Source: Crambe crambe
Lineage: Eukaryota > Porifera > Demospongiae > Poecilosclerida > Crambeidae
Direction: 5' to 3'
Assembly: GCA_963924555.1 (NCBI GenBank)
Contig: OZ004583.1
Span: 9,004,582-9,068,581, forward strand
Length of the DNA: 64,000 nucleotides
Shown: piece by piece, positions 1-12,798 of the stretch
How positions within the stretch are numbered: position 1 is the first letter of the stretch
Layout: each line of letters starts with the position of its first letter
The notes under the pieces: generated by a model
The model's input: the letters and a program-made list of their open reading frames with translations, nothing else
Told to the model about the DNA's origin: nothing
The model's database searches: none
Translations under genes and position numbers: made by a program

Positions 1-1557
1 GACAGTGTTTCTAGTGAATACACTAACACTGACATGGAGTCCAGCATAGACACATCTAGCCCCCAGCAGGCACCACCTCTCAACAAACCTCTTGAAAATT
101 TAAAGAGCACGCTGAAGAGTTTACCTGATCTTGCAAACAAAAATAAGTCAAAGTCGAAGAAGAAGGTGACTCTGAATCACAAAGTGCAGGATGATTCGAA
201 TATTGTCGATGAAGAAGAGGAGGACCAGTTGAACGAATTGGAGAGCTTTGAGATGAACGTTCGCTCGCGTACGCAGACACTTTCTGCTCTCACAGGAGGA
301 AAGAGGCGTGTGGAGATGGGACGTAAGAGACCCAAGGTTCATCGGAGAGAACAGATGAAGCGAGCGAACAGTACTTTTGTGACCAGTCCATCGTCAGAGG
401 AGGTCGAATCAATCCCACTGGACAGGACCAAATTCAGAATGGAGCTGGAACTCTTTTCACCTCTGCTGGCTACAAAGATCAAAACCATGACCCTGAAGCG
501 AATCTACATTGAGTATGGTGGGAAAGACGTGGTCACGAGAGCTGTTAAAGTGATTGAGGATGCCTACCAGACATACAGGCTTAGAAAGAGGTTCTTAGAA
601 CGTTTGAAGGAGTCCAAGGAGAATCGTACAATGAAGCGTAAGAAGGAGAGAGCTCACTCCATGCGTCACCCGAACAGACGACCGAGCATTATGAACAAGC
701 AAGGACGGTATGGGAATAGGCGGGGCTCAAATGTCGATCCCATGGCCAAGTCAAAGGAGACAGTTGAAAGGATGGCAAAGGAGAGGCTGCCACATGCCCA
801 CTCTGGTTCACGCATGCAGCTGGTTGAGAGGAGAAGGAGTGCAAACAGCTTGAGAGGCGAAAGTGTTGGAGAAGATGAAGAAGAAGAAGAAGAAGGAATA
901 AAGACTTTGAAGGTGAAGACTGAAAGCAAAAACCTGGTGAGTCAATGAGTTTGTGACAGGTTGGCAGGGGATGTGTAATGTACAGGTGTAATTTCCTGGA
1001 CAGGTACAGGCTAGTCATGTGACATAAATAAATCACTCTAGGAAAGCAAAACTGTTATATCCACAAACCACTGACTCCTGCAGCTCAGTGGACTAGGTTG
1101 AGAAAACTTCCTGTAGTGTAGGTGTGTAAGCCACAGTGGGTGTGTTAAAAACAACACTTCTTTGAATTTATTTGTTTATTTCCTGTGAGTGTGAGTTGAT
1201 GCCATGCACCTCTAGGTTTATTGTTTTAGCTGAATCTGGGTATCCTTTAAAAACATGTTATCTAGTCGTCTTGGCCACTGTTGTGTTTATTGTACCAGTG
1301 CAGATGCATAATAGTTTGGTTGAATTAATGCTCTGATTGCATTCCAGGGGCAAAAAACAACGGGAGAGTCTTGTAGCTAACACAATCAGAAAGTGCTTGG
1401 ATGAGTAGATGGAAGATCTAAGCTGTCATGTCAATTTTCCAAACCATTTAGAGAAAGAGACTAACCAGATTTCAGTATTTAATTACAGAATACATCATGA
1501 TCATTCTAATTGCAGGACCAAAAGAGCCATATCTGCTCTGATATTATGCTATTTTAT

Positions 1558-1633
<76 letters not shown>

Positions 1634-2509
1634 CCCCCCCTCTCTCTCTCTCTCTCTCCCCTCTCTCTCTCCTCTCTCTCTCTAGCTTCCTACAATATCA
1701 GTGAGTCAGATTGAGTTTAAAGAGGAGGAGGAGACTTGTGAGGTGAAAGGGGAGAAGGATCACATCCTGTACACTTTGAAGAGCATCCGTGATGATGTGT
1801 GTGATAATACGCCCCCTGACATAGTCACCACCACCACCGTTGCTGTCAACCAGGAGGAGAAAAGAGATGAAATTGATGGAATTGCTGGTAAGATGAGATG
1901 TTAATAGGGTCTTTAATTAGCAGGATTTCACCCTCAATGAGAAGGATGCTTCAGCGATATCTGAGCAATTAGTGCATAAAGGAGCATTACTTATCGTGAT
2001 GTTGCCTTCAAAGAGAACTGATGTTTCATCCATATCCAGTACAAGTAGTAATTAGGATTACCTCATAATAATTGGTAGGATTTAGCCCCAAAGAGCTTTA
2101 GTCTGTGCCATTCATATTTAGCGTTAAGTTGGATTGTGAAGTTTGTGGAATTATTTATGAATAGTTTATGAAGTTGGGTGTTAGTAGTCCCTCTATGGAC
2201 GCATGACGGGAGGCTACTAGGAGCTTCAGGCCTTTTAAGGACTTTTCCTATAAATTTTGCTAATGCAAACTACTCATCTTGATTATGATGGAGGCGCTTG
2301 AGGGGTTGTCCCTGCTGCTCTAAGAATATGGATAAGGACTATGAAGTCACTCAGTACTTTTATCTGAAGGGGGAGTCTCCTTACATATCACTCCTGTGTA
2401 TGTATGTATGTATGCACTGGATTAGGGTACAGAACAAAGATTGATCCCATTTCCATCCTTCATCCCTACCCTTATTTCCTTACGTTTTTCGAGCAATGGT
2501 CATCCCTAC

Positions 2510-2549
<40 letters not shown>

Positions 2550-5500
2550 TTTTATATTATAATCTCTAGCTATATTATTTATTTGTTGCAGGTTCAGATT
2601 CCACACAGAGTTTCATCTCCGTCCATCGTCCTGTGTCCATCTTCTCGGCCACTTCCAATGCGTCGAACACGAGTTATGACTCCAGGGAGTTTGAAGTCTC
2701 GAAGTCCTTCACGTTGCCACACCCACATCACCTTAGCAGGACGCAGGACCAGAAGAGGGAGTTGGACATGGCTCTCATGACAGGCATTCATCACTTTAAC
2801 AGGTGGGTGTGGCACTGAGGGTGGGTGCATAATTATTTTTCACATGTTTAGCCAAAAGGCACTGATCCATTAGAAATGTGAGATCCAATTTGATAGATCA
2901 TAAGAAAAATGGTAGAAAATGAGTAAGAGCTCTGCAGACTTCCCCACAAGCATACATACATGCATACATACATACATACATGCATACATACATACACATG
3001 GCTTATGTATGTGCTTCTACATGGCTTGACCTTATGCACATATTATGTACATGCATGTGCAGTGACATGTTGTCTCAACAGTGGAGTGTGACTCGATTAT
3101 CTAGAAAGAACTCACTCTCTTAGTTTTGGGAAATAATCTGCTTCTGTATTCAAAAACTTCAGATTTTAAAAAACAAAGTAACATTATGATGATGCACACA
3201 ATGCGGAGCATGCACTCACTGTCCACTTGGAGCGGAGCCATCATTATGATTCTACTTTTGAAATCGAAACAAGCTCATAGGTCTTAGACTAGTTTCATTA
3301 GTGGAGTGCATTATTGTAATCAATTCATGGTGGGGAAGCCCCTCTTCCCTTCACATTAATTAATTAATCTGGTGTCCTCCCTTCCACATTAATTCATCTG
3401 ATTGTGGAGCTCATTTCAAATAGCCTACCAACTGATGTGTGAGGGAAGGCCACATCACTAACACATCATTGGGCCTTATAAGGGAGTCCTTATGACATCA
3501 TCCGTCACTTCTCTCCCTGTAGGAAGCCAACTAAAGGCATCCAGTACCTTATTGGGAAGTCACTGCTGGAGGACGACCCCAGGAAGGTGGCCGACTTCTT
3601 TCTGTGCCAGAAGGAACTGAGTAAGGAGAAGATCGGCGAGTTCCTTGGAGAGATCAACTCTGAATTCAACATGGCAGTCCTAGAGTGAGTTAAGGCATTC
3701 TAATCGAAGATTCTAATATTTAATGTTTCTATTCGATCTTTCAGATCTTTGGTAGAAAGGACTCACATGGGAGACAAACCCATCGACGAGGCTCTTAGAG
3801 AATTCCAGCAGCTCTTCAGAATGCCTGTGAGGCTTGATATATTTATATGCAATGCACGTTGAACCAGCTTACTACGTTCACATCACATTTCAGCTCTGTC
3901 CAATAGTAATCCTACAATATTTATTGTAAAGTACATGGCAGAATTTTAGTTATCAGGGCCATAGCAAGATGCAGATAGGTTACTGTAGGATTACTAGAAG
4001 ATGCAGATAGATTACTGTAGGATTACTAGAAGATGCAGATAGATTACAGTAGGATTACTAGAAATGGTGACGTATGTATCTAGTTACTAGCTGATGCTGT
4101 TCTCACAGTGTTGAACATATCATTTCTCCTTGAATTCTGTGTAGGGAGAAGCTCAGAAGATAGATAAGATTATGGAGGTATTTGCGTTGGAGTTCTACAG
4201 AAGACACAAGTGTGAGGGGATCTTCAAATCGGAGGACGCAGCCTACATCCTCTCATTTGCCATCATGATGTTACACACCTCCCTCCATAACCCCAGCGTC
4301 AAGACAAGAACCTCCAAGAAGCAGTGGATCTCCATGAACAGAGGTGTGTGGAGTGTGTAGAGCTCAGCCATTTTGTAGTTGGTGGGACTTCTGAGTAAAG
4401 GATGCTTTAGGATCAGCCACTTTATCCTTGCAGAGAGGTTGTCCTTTTCTTGGAAGTTAAAAAATGTACTAATGCTATGGGAAAGGGGCCCAAAAGAGCA
4501 TTCTTTGTTGGGAGGTTGTCCTTTTCTTGGAGGATCCTTATCGGAGGTTTCACTGTACATACATACATAATACAGATATCATAGTACCAGTAATTACATG
4601 CATTTGCTATGCCCTCAGGCACTAACGATGGTGAGAACTTCCCAGATGACGTCCTCCTGGACATCTTTGATAGAATCCAAGCGGTGAGTGTGTCCCACAC
4701 TTCTTGTTTTGCTGCAAATGCAACATACTCAACACAATATGTAATTGGACCCGATCTTTTAATGATATTCATGACCACTGGAAGCTATTCATTGCATGTG
4801 TTTATACAGTGCATATGTAATTAATATGGCAGTAATGCAGACCTTAAGCATAATCATTATGCGACTCCCACAGTCGGCATGGTTATAAGTGTACGATTCC
4901 ACCACTGTATTGAGAATGACAATGATTTTTTTCCCCTCTCCTATAGACCGAATTTGAAACTGGAAGAGACCACACCCATGTTGTAGCCGATATCGAGAAG
5001 CAGATCACAGGATCAACAATTCAAGTGAGTCTACACAGTCTCCCAGTACTGAATACTCGGTAGACCTTTGCAGTTATCCAGAATGTAACACATCCTTACT
5101 CCTGAGTGAGACAGTATTGGGTGACTTATTTATCTGTTTATTTTTCTGGCCTGCAGAAGTTGTCCACTCCTCAGCGTTATCTGGTGCACCGTTTAAACGT
5201 GACGGAGTTACAGGAGTTGAACACGCGACCAAGCTTCAGGACAAAACACAGACGAACAATCTTCTTCTTCAACGACATCATGGTGGTCTGCAAGAGAAGA
5301 CATCATCAAGAATACGCCTTCAAGGAGTCCTTCTCTCTCCTTGGCATACTCCCAGTCAAGTTTGAAACACACTGTAAGTACTTTTAACAGGAGCATCCAT
5401 ACCCCAATAAAGAAGGTAAACGAAGGACAATCCCTACACAAGAGAACCTCTCTACAAAGGACAAAAGCCTGGGTCCCAAGTGTGTCCATTACAGGGTCCA

Positions 5501-7699
5501 AAGTGCATACATATATATCTATATGGGATAGATACAAATTGACCTTGATCAACAGGTGTGCATATTTTGTTATTGAATAATGGCCCTGGCCTTTAACTGT
5601 TCTGTTGCACCTTTTTTTACTCAGATTACAAGTGTGGTATTCAACTGCATGCTGTGGACGGAGATACCCCTTACCAGTTCAATTGTGACTCTTCCAGCGA
5701 TAGGGAACACTTGGTCCAATGCCTCGAGACAATCATAATGCAGGCAAGTTCAAAGTTCAAAGTACAACTTAGTGCAAACCTCTCAGCAAAGGACAATCTA
5801 AAAGTACCTTTGTATTTACACTCTATTCAAAATAACCTCCAAAAGAGGACAACCTCTCCATAGAGGACAAAGGCCGAGTCCCAAATGATTATTCCAGTGA
5901 CAGTAATAGTGCTTGGAATATGAGATTTTATGTTTTAAATCTGTTCTCTTCTTTATCGAACAGCTCAAAGTGTTGGACAGTGAGAGAATCGCTGAGCTGG
6001 GTAACACCCTCTCTACCAACACCACCAAGCAGGAACTGGACGCAGGTGGTCACACACGAACGAAAAAGCACACCCTGTCATGTGACGCTGGTGACCTCAT
6101 TTCCTCCGTAAACCTCACACTTCCTGACTCCTCCCCTTCCTTGCAACACAGAGGAGACTTCGGTAAGTATGTGTCCAAATCAATACTGCATTTTGGAACT
6201 GAGATTTGGAATGGAATTTTCCGTAGTTTGATTCCTGATTTCTTGTGACTTTAGTTCCAGGTGTTGGGGATCTGGCATTGAGTACCACTGTTTCCAGTTC
6301 AGTCATGACACGACACATGTCAGAGGTACATAATCACATACTATTGTAGCTAAAGGCACTTAGTACCCTGTGGTGGGCAGCAATTAGAAATATTGTTATG
6401 AATCCATAGTAACCAACCAACGTTCAACCCCACCTGGTGGGCATGTGTTAGAAGACTTGTCAATAAACCATTATGGTGAAAGCTAGTTTCTCGCCTCCTG
6501 ACGCTAGTGAGTACCAACTAAAGCCTAGAAAAGAGTAACAAGGTAGCAAAGGTAGCGTAGTTAGTTTTCAAGCGTATAAGCTAGAAAGCCTACCTTAGTT
6601 ATGGTGATTTTTCAGCTGCTGGATTTTCCATGCACAAAGCTTTCATGGCTGACTAGCTAACTTTAGCAATTCATTTGAAGCCTTTCTACTTTAGTCTAAG
6701 TTCCAAAACTATGTTGCTAGTGTTCTAAATAAGTTAGGCAACTTGACCAACAGGATCTAAGTTATTTAGAGACCCTCGGGTCGCTACAGCCCAGGGCCCT
6801 CGGGTCTCTAAATAACTTAGATCCCTAGGTCTCGTTGTCTAACTATTATATCCATCAGGTTAACTAACTGTCTATTAGACAAAGAGACTAGTAGCCCCAG
6901 GACAGTGGAACCTCCGAGTAAAGGACATATTGGATCAGCCACTTTGTCCTTTGCAGAGAGGTTGTCCTTTTCTTGGAGGTTAAACTGTACTAATGTAATG
7001 CTTTAAGAAAGGGGCCCAAAAGAGCGTCCTTTGTTGAGAGGTTATCAGGGTTGTTTAACTGTGGTGTCAGAGGCCAGTGGATATATGTAGAAATTTTGAG
7101 CACAGTCAAGTTAATATTTTTATACACTATTTCCTCTCCTATGACAGAATCGGATATCTAGAGATTCCGGTTTTGACTCTCAGCAACTGACTCCCACCCC
7201 GCCTCCAAGTCCTAGTCCCTCCCCCAGCATGGAACTGGACGCCCGCACCACGTCCCCTTCCTCCCCCTCCTACCAAACCTCCACACAGTCCCCGTCCACC
7301 TCACTCAACACACTGACCCCCTCCACCCCCCCTCCTCGATCAAAGAGCTCTGACACCATCAAGAACCTTGCCGTGAATCCTTCCTCACCAAGCAGATCTC
7401 CAAGTCTAGACTTCAAGAAGAAGAAAGGAAGAGTTAATCCACTCTCCTCAAATATGACCAACTCTCCTCAGTCGGACGGCTCTCCAAAGGGTACAAGAAA
7501 GAAGAACGAGAAGAAGACTACCAAGGGAGGGTTCTTTGGTCGCAAGAGAGGCAGTGCCGATCAGATCCAAGGGAAGACGAGGATCCGTGCTACGCTCAGT
7601 TTGAATAGGGACGGGCCCTCCTCACCACAGCCACATAGAAAGTCACTGACTGGTAGTTATGAGAATGGTTCTGATCGTAACTTAGAGTTGAGTGTGTGA
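1..7699 (+). CDS. IQSEC: IQSEC/BRAG-family Arf guanine-nucleotide exchange factor (5' end outside window)
   Basis: Arf-GEF of the IQSEC (BRAG) family, which loads GTP on Arf GTPases, notably Arf6, at the plasma membrane and endosomes. Exons I infer from GT/GC-AG borders and reading phase: <1-936, 1686-1887, 2592-2802, 3523-3684, 3745-3826, 4145-4343, 4619-4683, 4947-5024, 5157-5373, 5625-5743, 5964-6162, 6255-6325, 7148-7699. Frame is open from base 1, so the start lies upstream. Exon 1 holds an IQ-like segment (IYIEYGGKDVVTRAVKVIED, near 510-570). Exons 3-8 encode the Sec7 domain, including IGEFLGE, which carries the catalytic glutamate finger (near 3640). A PH domain follows (KLSTPQRYLVHRLNVTELQ to the exon ending at 5743), then a Ser/Pro/Lys-rich tail ending ELSV. 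The intron after 5743 starts with GC instead of GT. The 3' half recurs in decayed form at 13186, 26830 and 39127. The family call is firm; which vertebrate paralogue it matches is not resolvable here. Confidence 0.9.
1561..1685 (+). repeat. (CT)n microsatellite forming the 3' splice-site polypyrimidine tract
   Basis: About 125 bp of nearly pure CT, with one C-run, ends directly in the TCTCTAG acceptor of the second IQSEC exon. The microsatellite therefore serves as the polypyrimidine tract. Translations across it give only Ser/Leu strings and are not genes. Confidence 0.85.
2508..2552 (+). repeat. (TTTA)n microsatellite in IQSEC intron
   Basis: Ten or more tandem TTTA units (ATTTATTTATTT...) lie in the intron before the exon at 2592. 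A second simple repeat of CATA/CATG units lies near 2948-2998 in the next intron. No coding content is seen in either. Confidence 0.8.
4380..4557. mobile_element. pogo/Tigger-like MITE in IQSEC intron
   Basis: The segment begins near GGGACTTCTGAGTAAAGGA and ends TATCGGAGGTTTCACTGTA. Its middle carries AGAGAGGTTGTCCTTTTCTT and GGGGCCCAAAAGAGC. The same sequence recurs at 6901-7063, 13700-13830, 15875-16010, 26915-27075 and 39607-39735, often starting CAGTGGAACCTCCGAG. Termini of the form CAGTGGAACCTC are typical of pogo-like families. I see no transposase, so it is non-autonomous. The family call is inference from the termini. Confidence 0.6.
5400..5510. mobile_element. reverse-oriented copy of the same MITE
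   Basis: ACCTCTCTACAAAGGACAAA is the reverse complement of the MITE core seen at 4380. A further partial reverse copy lies at about 5770-5885, in the intron after the GC donor. The segmental copies of this intron (14640-14770, 15005-15110, 40560-40670, 40915-41000) carry the same pieces, so insertion predates the duplications. Confidence 0.5.
6901..7063. mobile_element. pogo-like MITE in last IQSEC intron
   Basis: It starts CAGTGGAACCTCCGAGTAAA and contains the AGAGAGGTTGTCCTTTTCTT and GGGGCCCAAAAGAGC blocks. The right part is shortened compared with the copy at 4380. It is retained in the duplicates at 15875 and 26915. Confidence 0.6.
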
Positions 7700-7984
7700 G
7701 CTTTTCGTTTGTTCTCTCTCTGTGTTGTGATTGGTGATTTCATGTGGTGCACTCTCTCTATGTATCTAGTTTATGCAAGACTGTGTTATTATTTGTGATC
7801 AAATCCTTTTATCATCAAGTGGAGCATAAACACCTATTACTATGCTTGCTTCAGATGTACCCTGTACATATTATAATACATAATAATATTATCAGCTAAT
7901 ACAAATGCTAGGGCAATGTGCAAACATTTGACAGTGAGCAAGCTAGGCTCATTATGCTTTTGCTGTTGAGCTATACTGTGTAGG

Positions 7985-8123
7985 CTCATTATGCACATGC
8001 GCACGAGAAATAGTGGGTGGGACTGGTTCTGTGAGCATGCGCACGAGAAATAGTGGGTGGGGCTGGCTCTATGAGCATGCGCACGAGATAGTGGGGTGGG
8101 GCTCTTCCTTTTTTGTAGCTAGG
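7985..8123 (+). promoter_or_regulatory. Repeated upstream element of NLR1
   Basis: Three imperfect copies of a unit of about 40 bp, each with GCATGCGCACGAGA followed by GTGGGTGGGGCT, lie directly upstream of the leader exon. GCATGCGC resembles the core of the NRF1 palindrome and GGGTGGGGC a GC/CACCC box bound by Sp/KLF factors. The same block precedes the leader exons at 17883, 26445, 34065 and 44835. Which factors bind is inference; the repetition is seen directly. Confidence 0.55.
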
Positions 8124-11100
8124 ATGTTGTCGTTTTGCTTTGCTTGGCTTGTGTTTGTCTCTGCTGTATCAGTGTAGTGGTGATGGGTGGAAGGAGGGAG
8201 AGGAGACACAGGCAAACAAGACCAGCTCTAATCTAGCTGTCAAACACCTCCTGCTCGGCCATTTGAGGAAGACGAGACTATGGAGGAGAGTAGTGGGAGA
8301 AACTCGCCACTCCAGAGGAAAGGGCAGACCAGCTTGGTTCCTGTTGGGCATCCTGTTACTCTCTGGGGATGTGGAGTTGAATCCTGGACCCAAGACTGGA
8401 GCAGCTGATAAAAAAGGTATTATAACAGCTGCACCACACATACTTTGTTTTGACAATAAATTATGCAGTACCCAAAATCAGTGATATAAGTTTCCTTCCA
8501 ATCCTGAATTGGTTTGAAGTGGGTGTGGCTCTGGATTTAGAGGAGTACGAGTTGAAAGTGATAGAAGTAGATCACAAAAGTGTGAAGAGGCAGAAGATGG
8601 AGATGTTGCAGTTATGGCTGGACCAAGGAGAAGATGTCACTTATGAGGCTCTAGCCAAAGCACTTGTGATTACTAGTAACATACAAGCTGCACTCAAGTT
8701 GTATCATACCAGAGGTAAGCTACCATTTTGTTACTATAGTTCCAGTAGCTGTTTACAGTCATAAAAATCTAAGACCAGAAACTAATGATCAATAAAAAGT
8801 GGCCTAACTAGATGAATGCAATGCATTGTGGGGAGAGCCTGAGCTAAATGTGATGTGTGTTCCTTTAGCATGAGTGAAACAGTGAGAATGGCCTCTCTTT
8901 TCTGAAGACAAACTCTGGTTTGCATTCTCCCTCAGGATTTGGAGCCTGGCCTCTCTTTCCTTAGCTGTCTCTGACATCAATAACCGCTGACTTGCACTCT
9001 CCCTCAAGTGCTCCAACATAGCCATCTTTTCTCTGTAGCTGTGTTTTGAGCTTACCTTATCTTGTACCCTTCGTTTTCCTTCTTCAAAAGCATGCTGAGC
9101 TCTCTCCCACTCCCTTTTGTGTCTGGCTTTAAGAGGGGGTTCCCTGGCTAAAAATTCTGCACTAAAAAAAAATTGGATTACTCATTAAGCGTAATGTGTA
9201 TTGGCATGAAATTAAGTATGCTATTTCAATGATAGTTGGAGTACTTACACACCAAAAAGTGGGCGTGGCTTAAGAATTGAGGCCCCAAAATATTGCGTTC
9301 AAGCAAAAATGAAGACCACTGTTAGGGCCAGTAATAACTCAGGAAAAAATTGTGGTAAAATTTCATCACTTTACACAGTGCTAATTATGTAAAAGGATGT
9401 GGCTTTCCTTTTTCCATAGCAAGCAACACACACTAAATCATTTTTTAGTAATTCACTAATGTTTCAATGTACCTTTCAGTACTTTAGAGAGCTACATACA
9501 GAGCTTGTAAAGATTGATATCTTAACTTTAAAAAAATTTTTTTATAAAGTTATCATTGCCCCAAGAAGCCAATTTTTCACCCTTTAGGGTATACAGCTAC
9601 TATCATAGCGCTTCACAAGTGGTCATTAATTAAAAATTTAATAGTTTAATTATGTAATGTAGAGGCTTCAAATTTGGCTTCAACTTAGCTATAAGATGAA
9701 ACTAAGCAATGAATTCTTTTATCTGCATTGGTATGGAGGAAGGGAAGGGCTAAAACCAGAATGCTAATACAGAGCAAGTTTTGGACCCAGGGAATTCTTT
9801 AGTAGCTAGCTAGCAAATGAAAATTTATCTAGCGAGCAAACGATGGGCACACATGCACAAGGATTCACCCGAGGGTAGCAAAAACCACGTTATTAGAACA
9901 TACAACACCAACCCACTAGTGTGGGGCTTGCTCAGGCTCGAAATCTTTGCTTGTTATCATATGTCTAAAGAATGTGTATGGAAATGCATAATTCATGGTG
10001 AACAGTGCACAGGAGAAAATTACCTGCTAGCTAGCCATTAAAGTATCTACAGTTTTGTATTTTGTTGTTGTTGTTTTTTCATAAATGCAACAGGTTGCTT
10101 TGAATTGGAAATAATATTGGATTATTTTTATAACAACGCTTCTACCAAAAGTCTCGATTCACTCATAACTGAAAGTGAAGGTTCTATTCTTGCGAGAGAA
10201 ATTGATCTGAAGAAGAAAATCGTTCTTGGTCTGACTGAACTGGAAAGAGAAGAATTATGCAAAGGCTATGGTGGCAATGAAATGATTAAAAAATCACAAA
10301 TCATTGAAAAATGGAAAGAGAAGAAAGGAAAGTGTGCCACATATAGAGAACTTATCAAAGATGCTTGCAAACATCAGCAAATTAAAGTAGCTGAAAAGGT
10401 AAGAGAGATATCTAGTTTGGACATGGACTCTGAAGTTTTTGATACGTACCGTAGCTACCTTTCTGAAGCTTACACTGAAGAATCACATCCTTCCAAGCAT
10501 CAGTGGCCTGGAATCCATCATGATTCTTACGTGGACCAAGTTCTATACAAATTGAACGGAGCAAAAGAATCCGAGGAATCACAGGGACATCAGGTTCCAC
10601 TCAAATTGGATGAAATTTTCGATGAAACTAGAAGAGTTATCCTTATAGAAGGAGTTGCTGGTTCAGGTAAGACCACTCTCCTCTGGCACGTCTGTAAGCA
10701 GTGGGCACTTGGCAAACTATTCAATCAGTTCAGCCTGATGATTCACATTTCTTTGAATGACCCTGCTTTAAAGGAAGTGAATGATCTAGCTGACTTCATA
10801 CCTTATCCAGATGAACCCCTACAGCATGCAGTGGCAGAGAGTATCATCAAATGCAAGGGTAGAAATGTGTGTTTTGTTCTTGATGGTTGTGATGAGGCAC
10901 CAAATTCTTTATGGAATGGATTCCTAAAAAAATTCCTACAAAATAAAGCCATGCTTCCTCAGTGTACAATTTTACTAACTTCAAGGCCATCAACTCGACT
11001 CAAGCAGCATCACATTCCTCATGACAAAGTATTGTTGAAAGGTTGCATATCTGGTGATATTTTCAAGATTATTCTGCAAAAAAATGTAGAGAAAAGGAAG

Positions 11101-12798
11101 AGAATTGAACGCTTATTAGAGATGAACCCTTACCTCTGTGCATTGTGTGACCTTCCCATTAATGCTATCATACTGATATTCATCCACGAGATGGTGAATG
11201 AAGAGAACACACCTAAGACTCGCACAGACCTCTTCAATATGTTGGTCTGCAATTTTATAGTGAGACATTTACAGACACGAACTAAATATGAGGAAAAACA
11301 GATACAAAATTTGGACCGTGATTTGCCACCAGACGTAAAGGATACTCTTAATGAACTCTGCCTTCTAGCTTTCAACGCTTCTGTTTCTGGCAAGAGAAAA
11401 ATGAGTTATCATGATTTAGAAGAATTTGGTATGAAAAAACCTGATGAAAGTTTTGGATTACTTGAGATTATTCATGAGAAAACAGTGTATGGTCCAGGTT
11501 TTTACTACAGCTTCCCTCACTTGTCAATCCAGGAGTTCCTGGCTGCACTTCACATCAAGAGGATGAGAAATGACTCTAAATGGGATGAGAATAAAGAAGC
11601 TTCGGCCATCGAGAACTTCTTGAATGAAGACCCTCTTAATCCTATAATAACTTTCCATGCTGGCTTAACCAAACTTAAAAATGAGAAAATTCGAATTCTT
11701 CTTTTTAAGGTAGCTGACTTAGAAGATTTCACAAGATTCGAACATGTGACAAGTAAGTCCAATGACACCAGGCGTCTAATCCTTACATTATTGAATTGTA
11801 TGTATGAGTGCCAAGATGAAAACTTGGCCAAGGAGTTCAATCCACGAAGAAATAAATTTTTGCAACAGTATGAAAATACTATTGTACAAAAACCTGAGGA
11901 CAGATATAAATATAAAGCCATTTCTTTTGCATATCTTACTTTGTATCCATCAGATTGTCTATCCATTGGCTACTATGCCAGACTCATTTTAGAGAAAAAA
12001 GAAGTGGATGTTATATTTCAAATTGATCTGACTCACTGCAATATTAATAGTCTTTGCATCGAAGCCTTTTCTGAGGAAATTAAGAAAGTTTCTGAGCCTG
12101 TCGACCCACGCATTAAACTGGACTTATGTAGAAATTTTCCTTCAGTTACCTCTAGTAATAGAGTCATTTCATCAGTTAAAACCTTGCTAACACAACCACC
12201 CCACATAGTAGACGTTCTTAATTTAAACGGAAACGTTCTTGACATACCTGCTACTTTGAAATCAATTATAGAAGCATTGGCTAATGGCTCATCTCTGAAA
12301 GTTCTTCGTATAGAAGATTGTGGTTTTAATTATACTCACATACACTATTTGATTCTTCTCTTACACATTGATCGCCTTGAGGTATTAAGCCTAGGTGGTA
12401 GCAACCTTGGATGTGCGGCTACTCTTCTTAGCGAAGCAGTAAGGCTCAGTGATCAATTACAATCACTAATTCTACACAATTGCAATATCGATGATGAAGG
12501 TCTCAATTCCTTAGCTCAAGCAATAAAGGAAAGCAGCTTTTTTATTCAATTGGATATTTCACGTAACCCAAAAATGACAGTTTCTGGAGTGCATAAATTT
12601 TTGGAGACAATTGCTATCTGCACATTGCGAATAGTTCATATCGATAAAATACTTTTAGATGAGAATAATAAGACTTTAATTGCAAGCATCAACAGTATCA
12701 GAAAAGGGCCAAAACTTTATGTTGATAGTTACCGTGATGATGAACATTTAATACGTGGTACAGTGGTTAATATCAAACCAAGTGTAGTTCAAAGGTAG
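8124..12798 (+). CDS. NLR1: 2A leader - two death folds - NACHT - LRR receptor (leader start frameshifted)
   Basis: Innate-immune receptor of the NLR class. Exon 1, 8124-8416: leader, with GDVELNPGP at 8365-8391. Exon 2, 8469-8714: a death domain (NWFEVGVALDLEEYELKVIE to MLQLWLDQGEDVTYEALAKA). Exon 3, 10094-12798: a second death-like fold, then NACHT with Walker A GVAGSGKTTL near 10651 and Walker B VCFVLDGCDE near 10864, then RI-type LRRs from about 12010 (LNLNGN, LEVLSLGGSNL, LQSLILHNCNIDDEG), ending KPSVVQR. The phases fit (1 into 2, 1 into 3). Compared with NLR4, 8 nt are missing just after the ATG at 8124, so this ATG runs into TAG after 17 codons and the 2A frame has no upstream ATG before a stop at 8116. 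The receptor exon is intact. Either translation starts elsewhere, for example in the death-domain exon, or this copy is silent. An intron of about 1.4 kb (8715-10093) separates exons 2 and 3. Confidence 0.85.
8804..9175 (-). other. Reverse-strand coding-like fragment inside the NLR1 intron
   Basis: On the minus strand an open segment reads MLEHLRESASQRLLMSETA then REARLQILRENANQSL, and upstream AEFLAREPPLKARHKREW. These Arg/Glu-rich repeats resemble the N-terminal repeat region often found in Helitron and other transposon proteins of invertebrates. It is short, has no partner domain and recurs unchanged at 34753-35125 in the NLR4 intron. Probably a transposon relic carried along by the duplication; the family call is weak. 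Confidence 0.3.

Noticed and set aside
1409-1714. Open frames rich in Ser-Leu repeats
   Set aside because: They are translations of the CT microsatellite and intron; the real exon begins at 1686.
8365-8391. 2A motif as a trace of a virus or of a 2A-bearing LINE
   Set aside because: No polyprotein, reverse transcriptase or endonuclease sequence is adjacent; the motif sits in a spliced host exon with phase matching the death-domain exon in all full copies.
9817-10041. 74-codon frame in the NLR1 intron, repeated at 35777
   Set aside because: Conserved only because the whole intron is duplicated; no start context, domain or splice logic.
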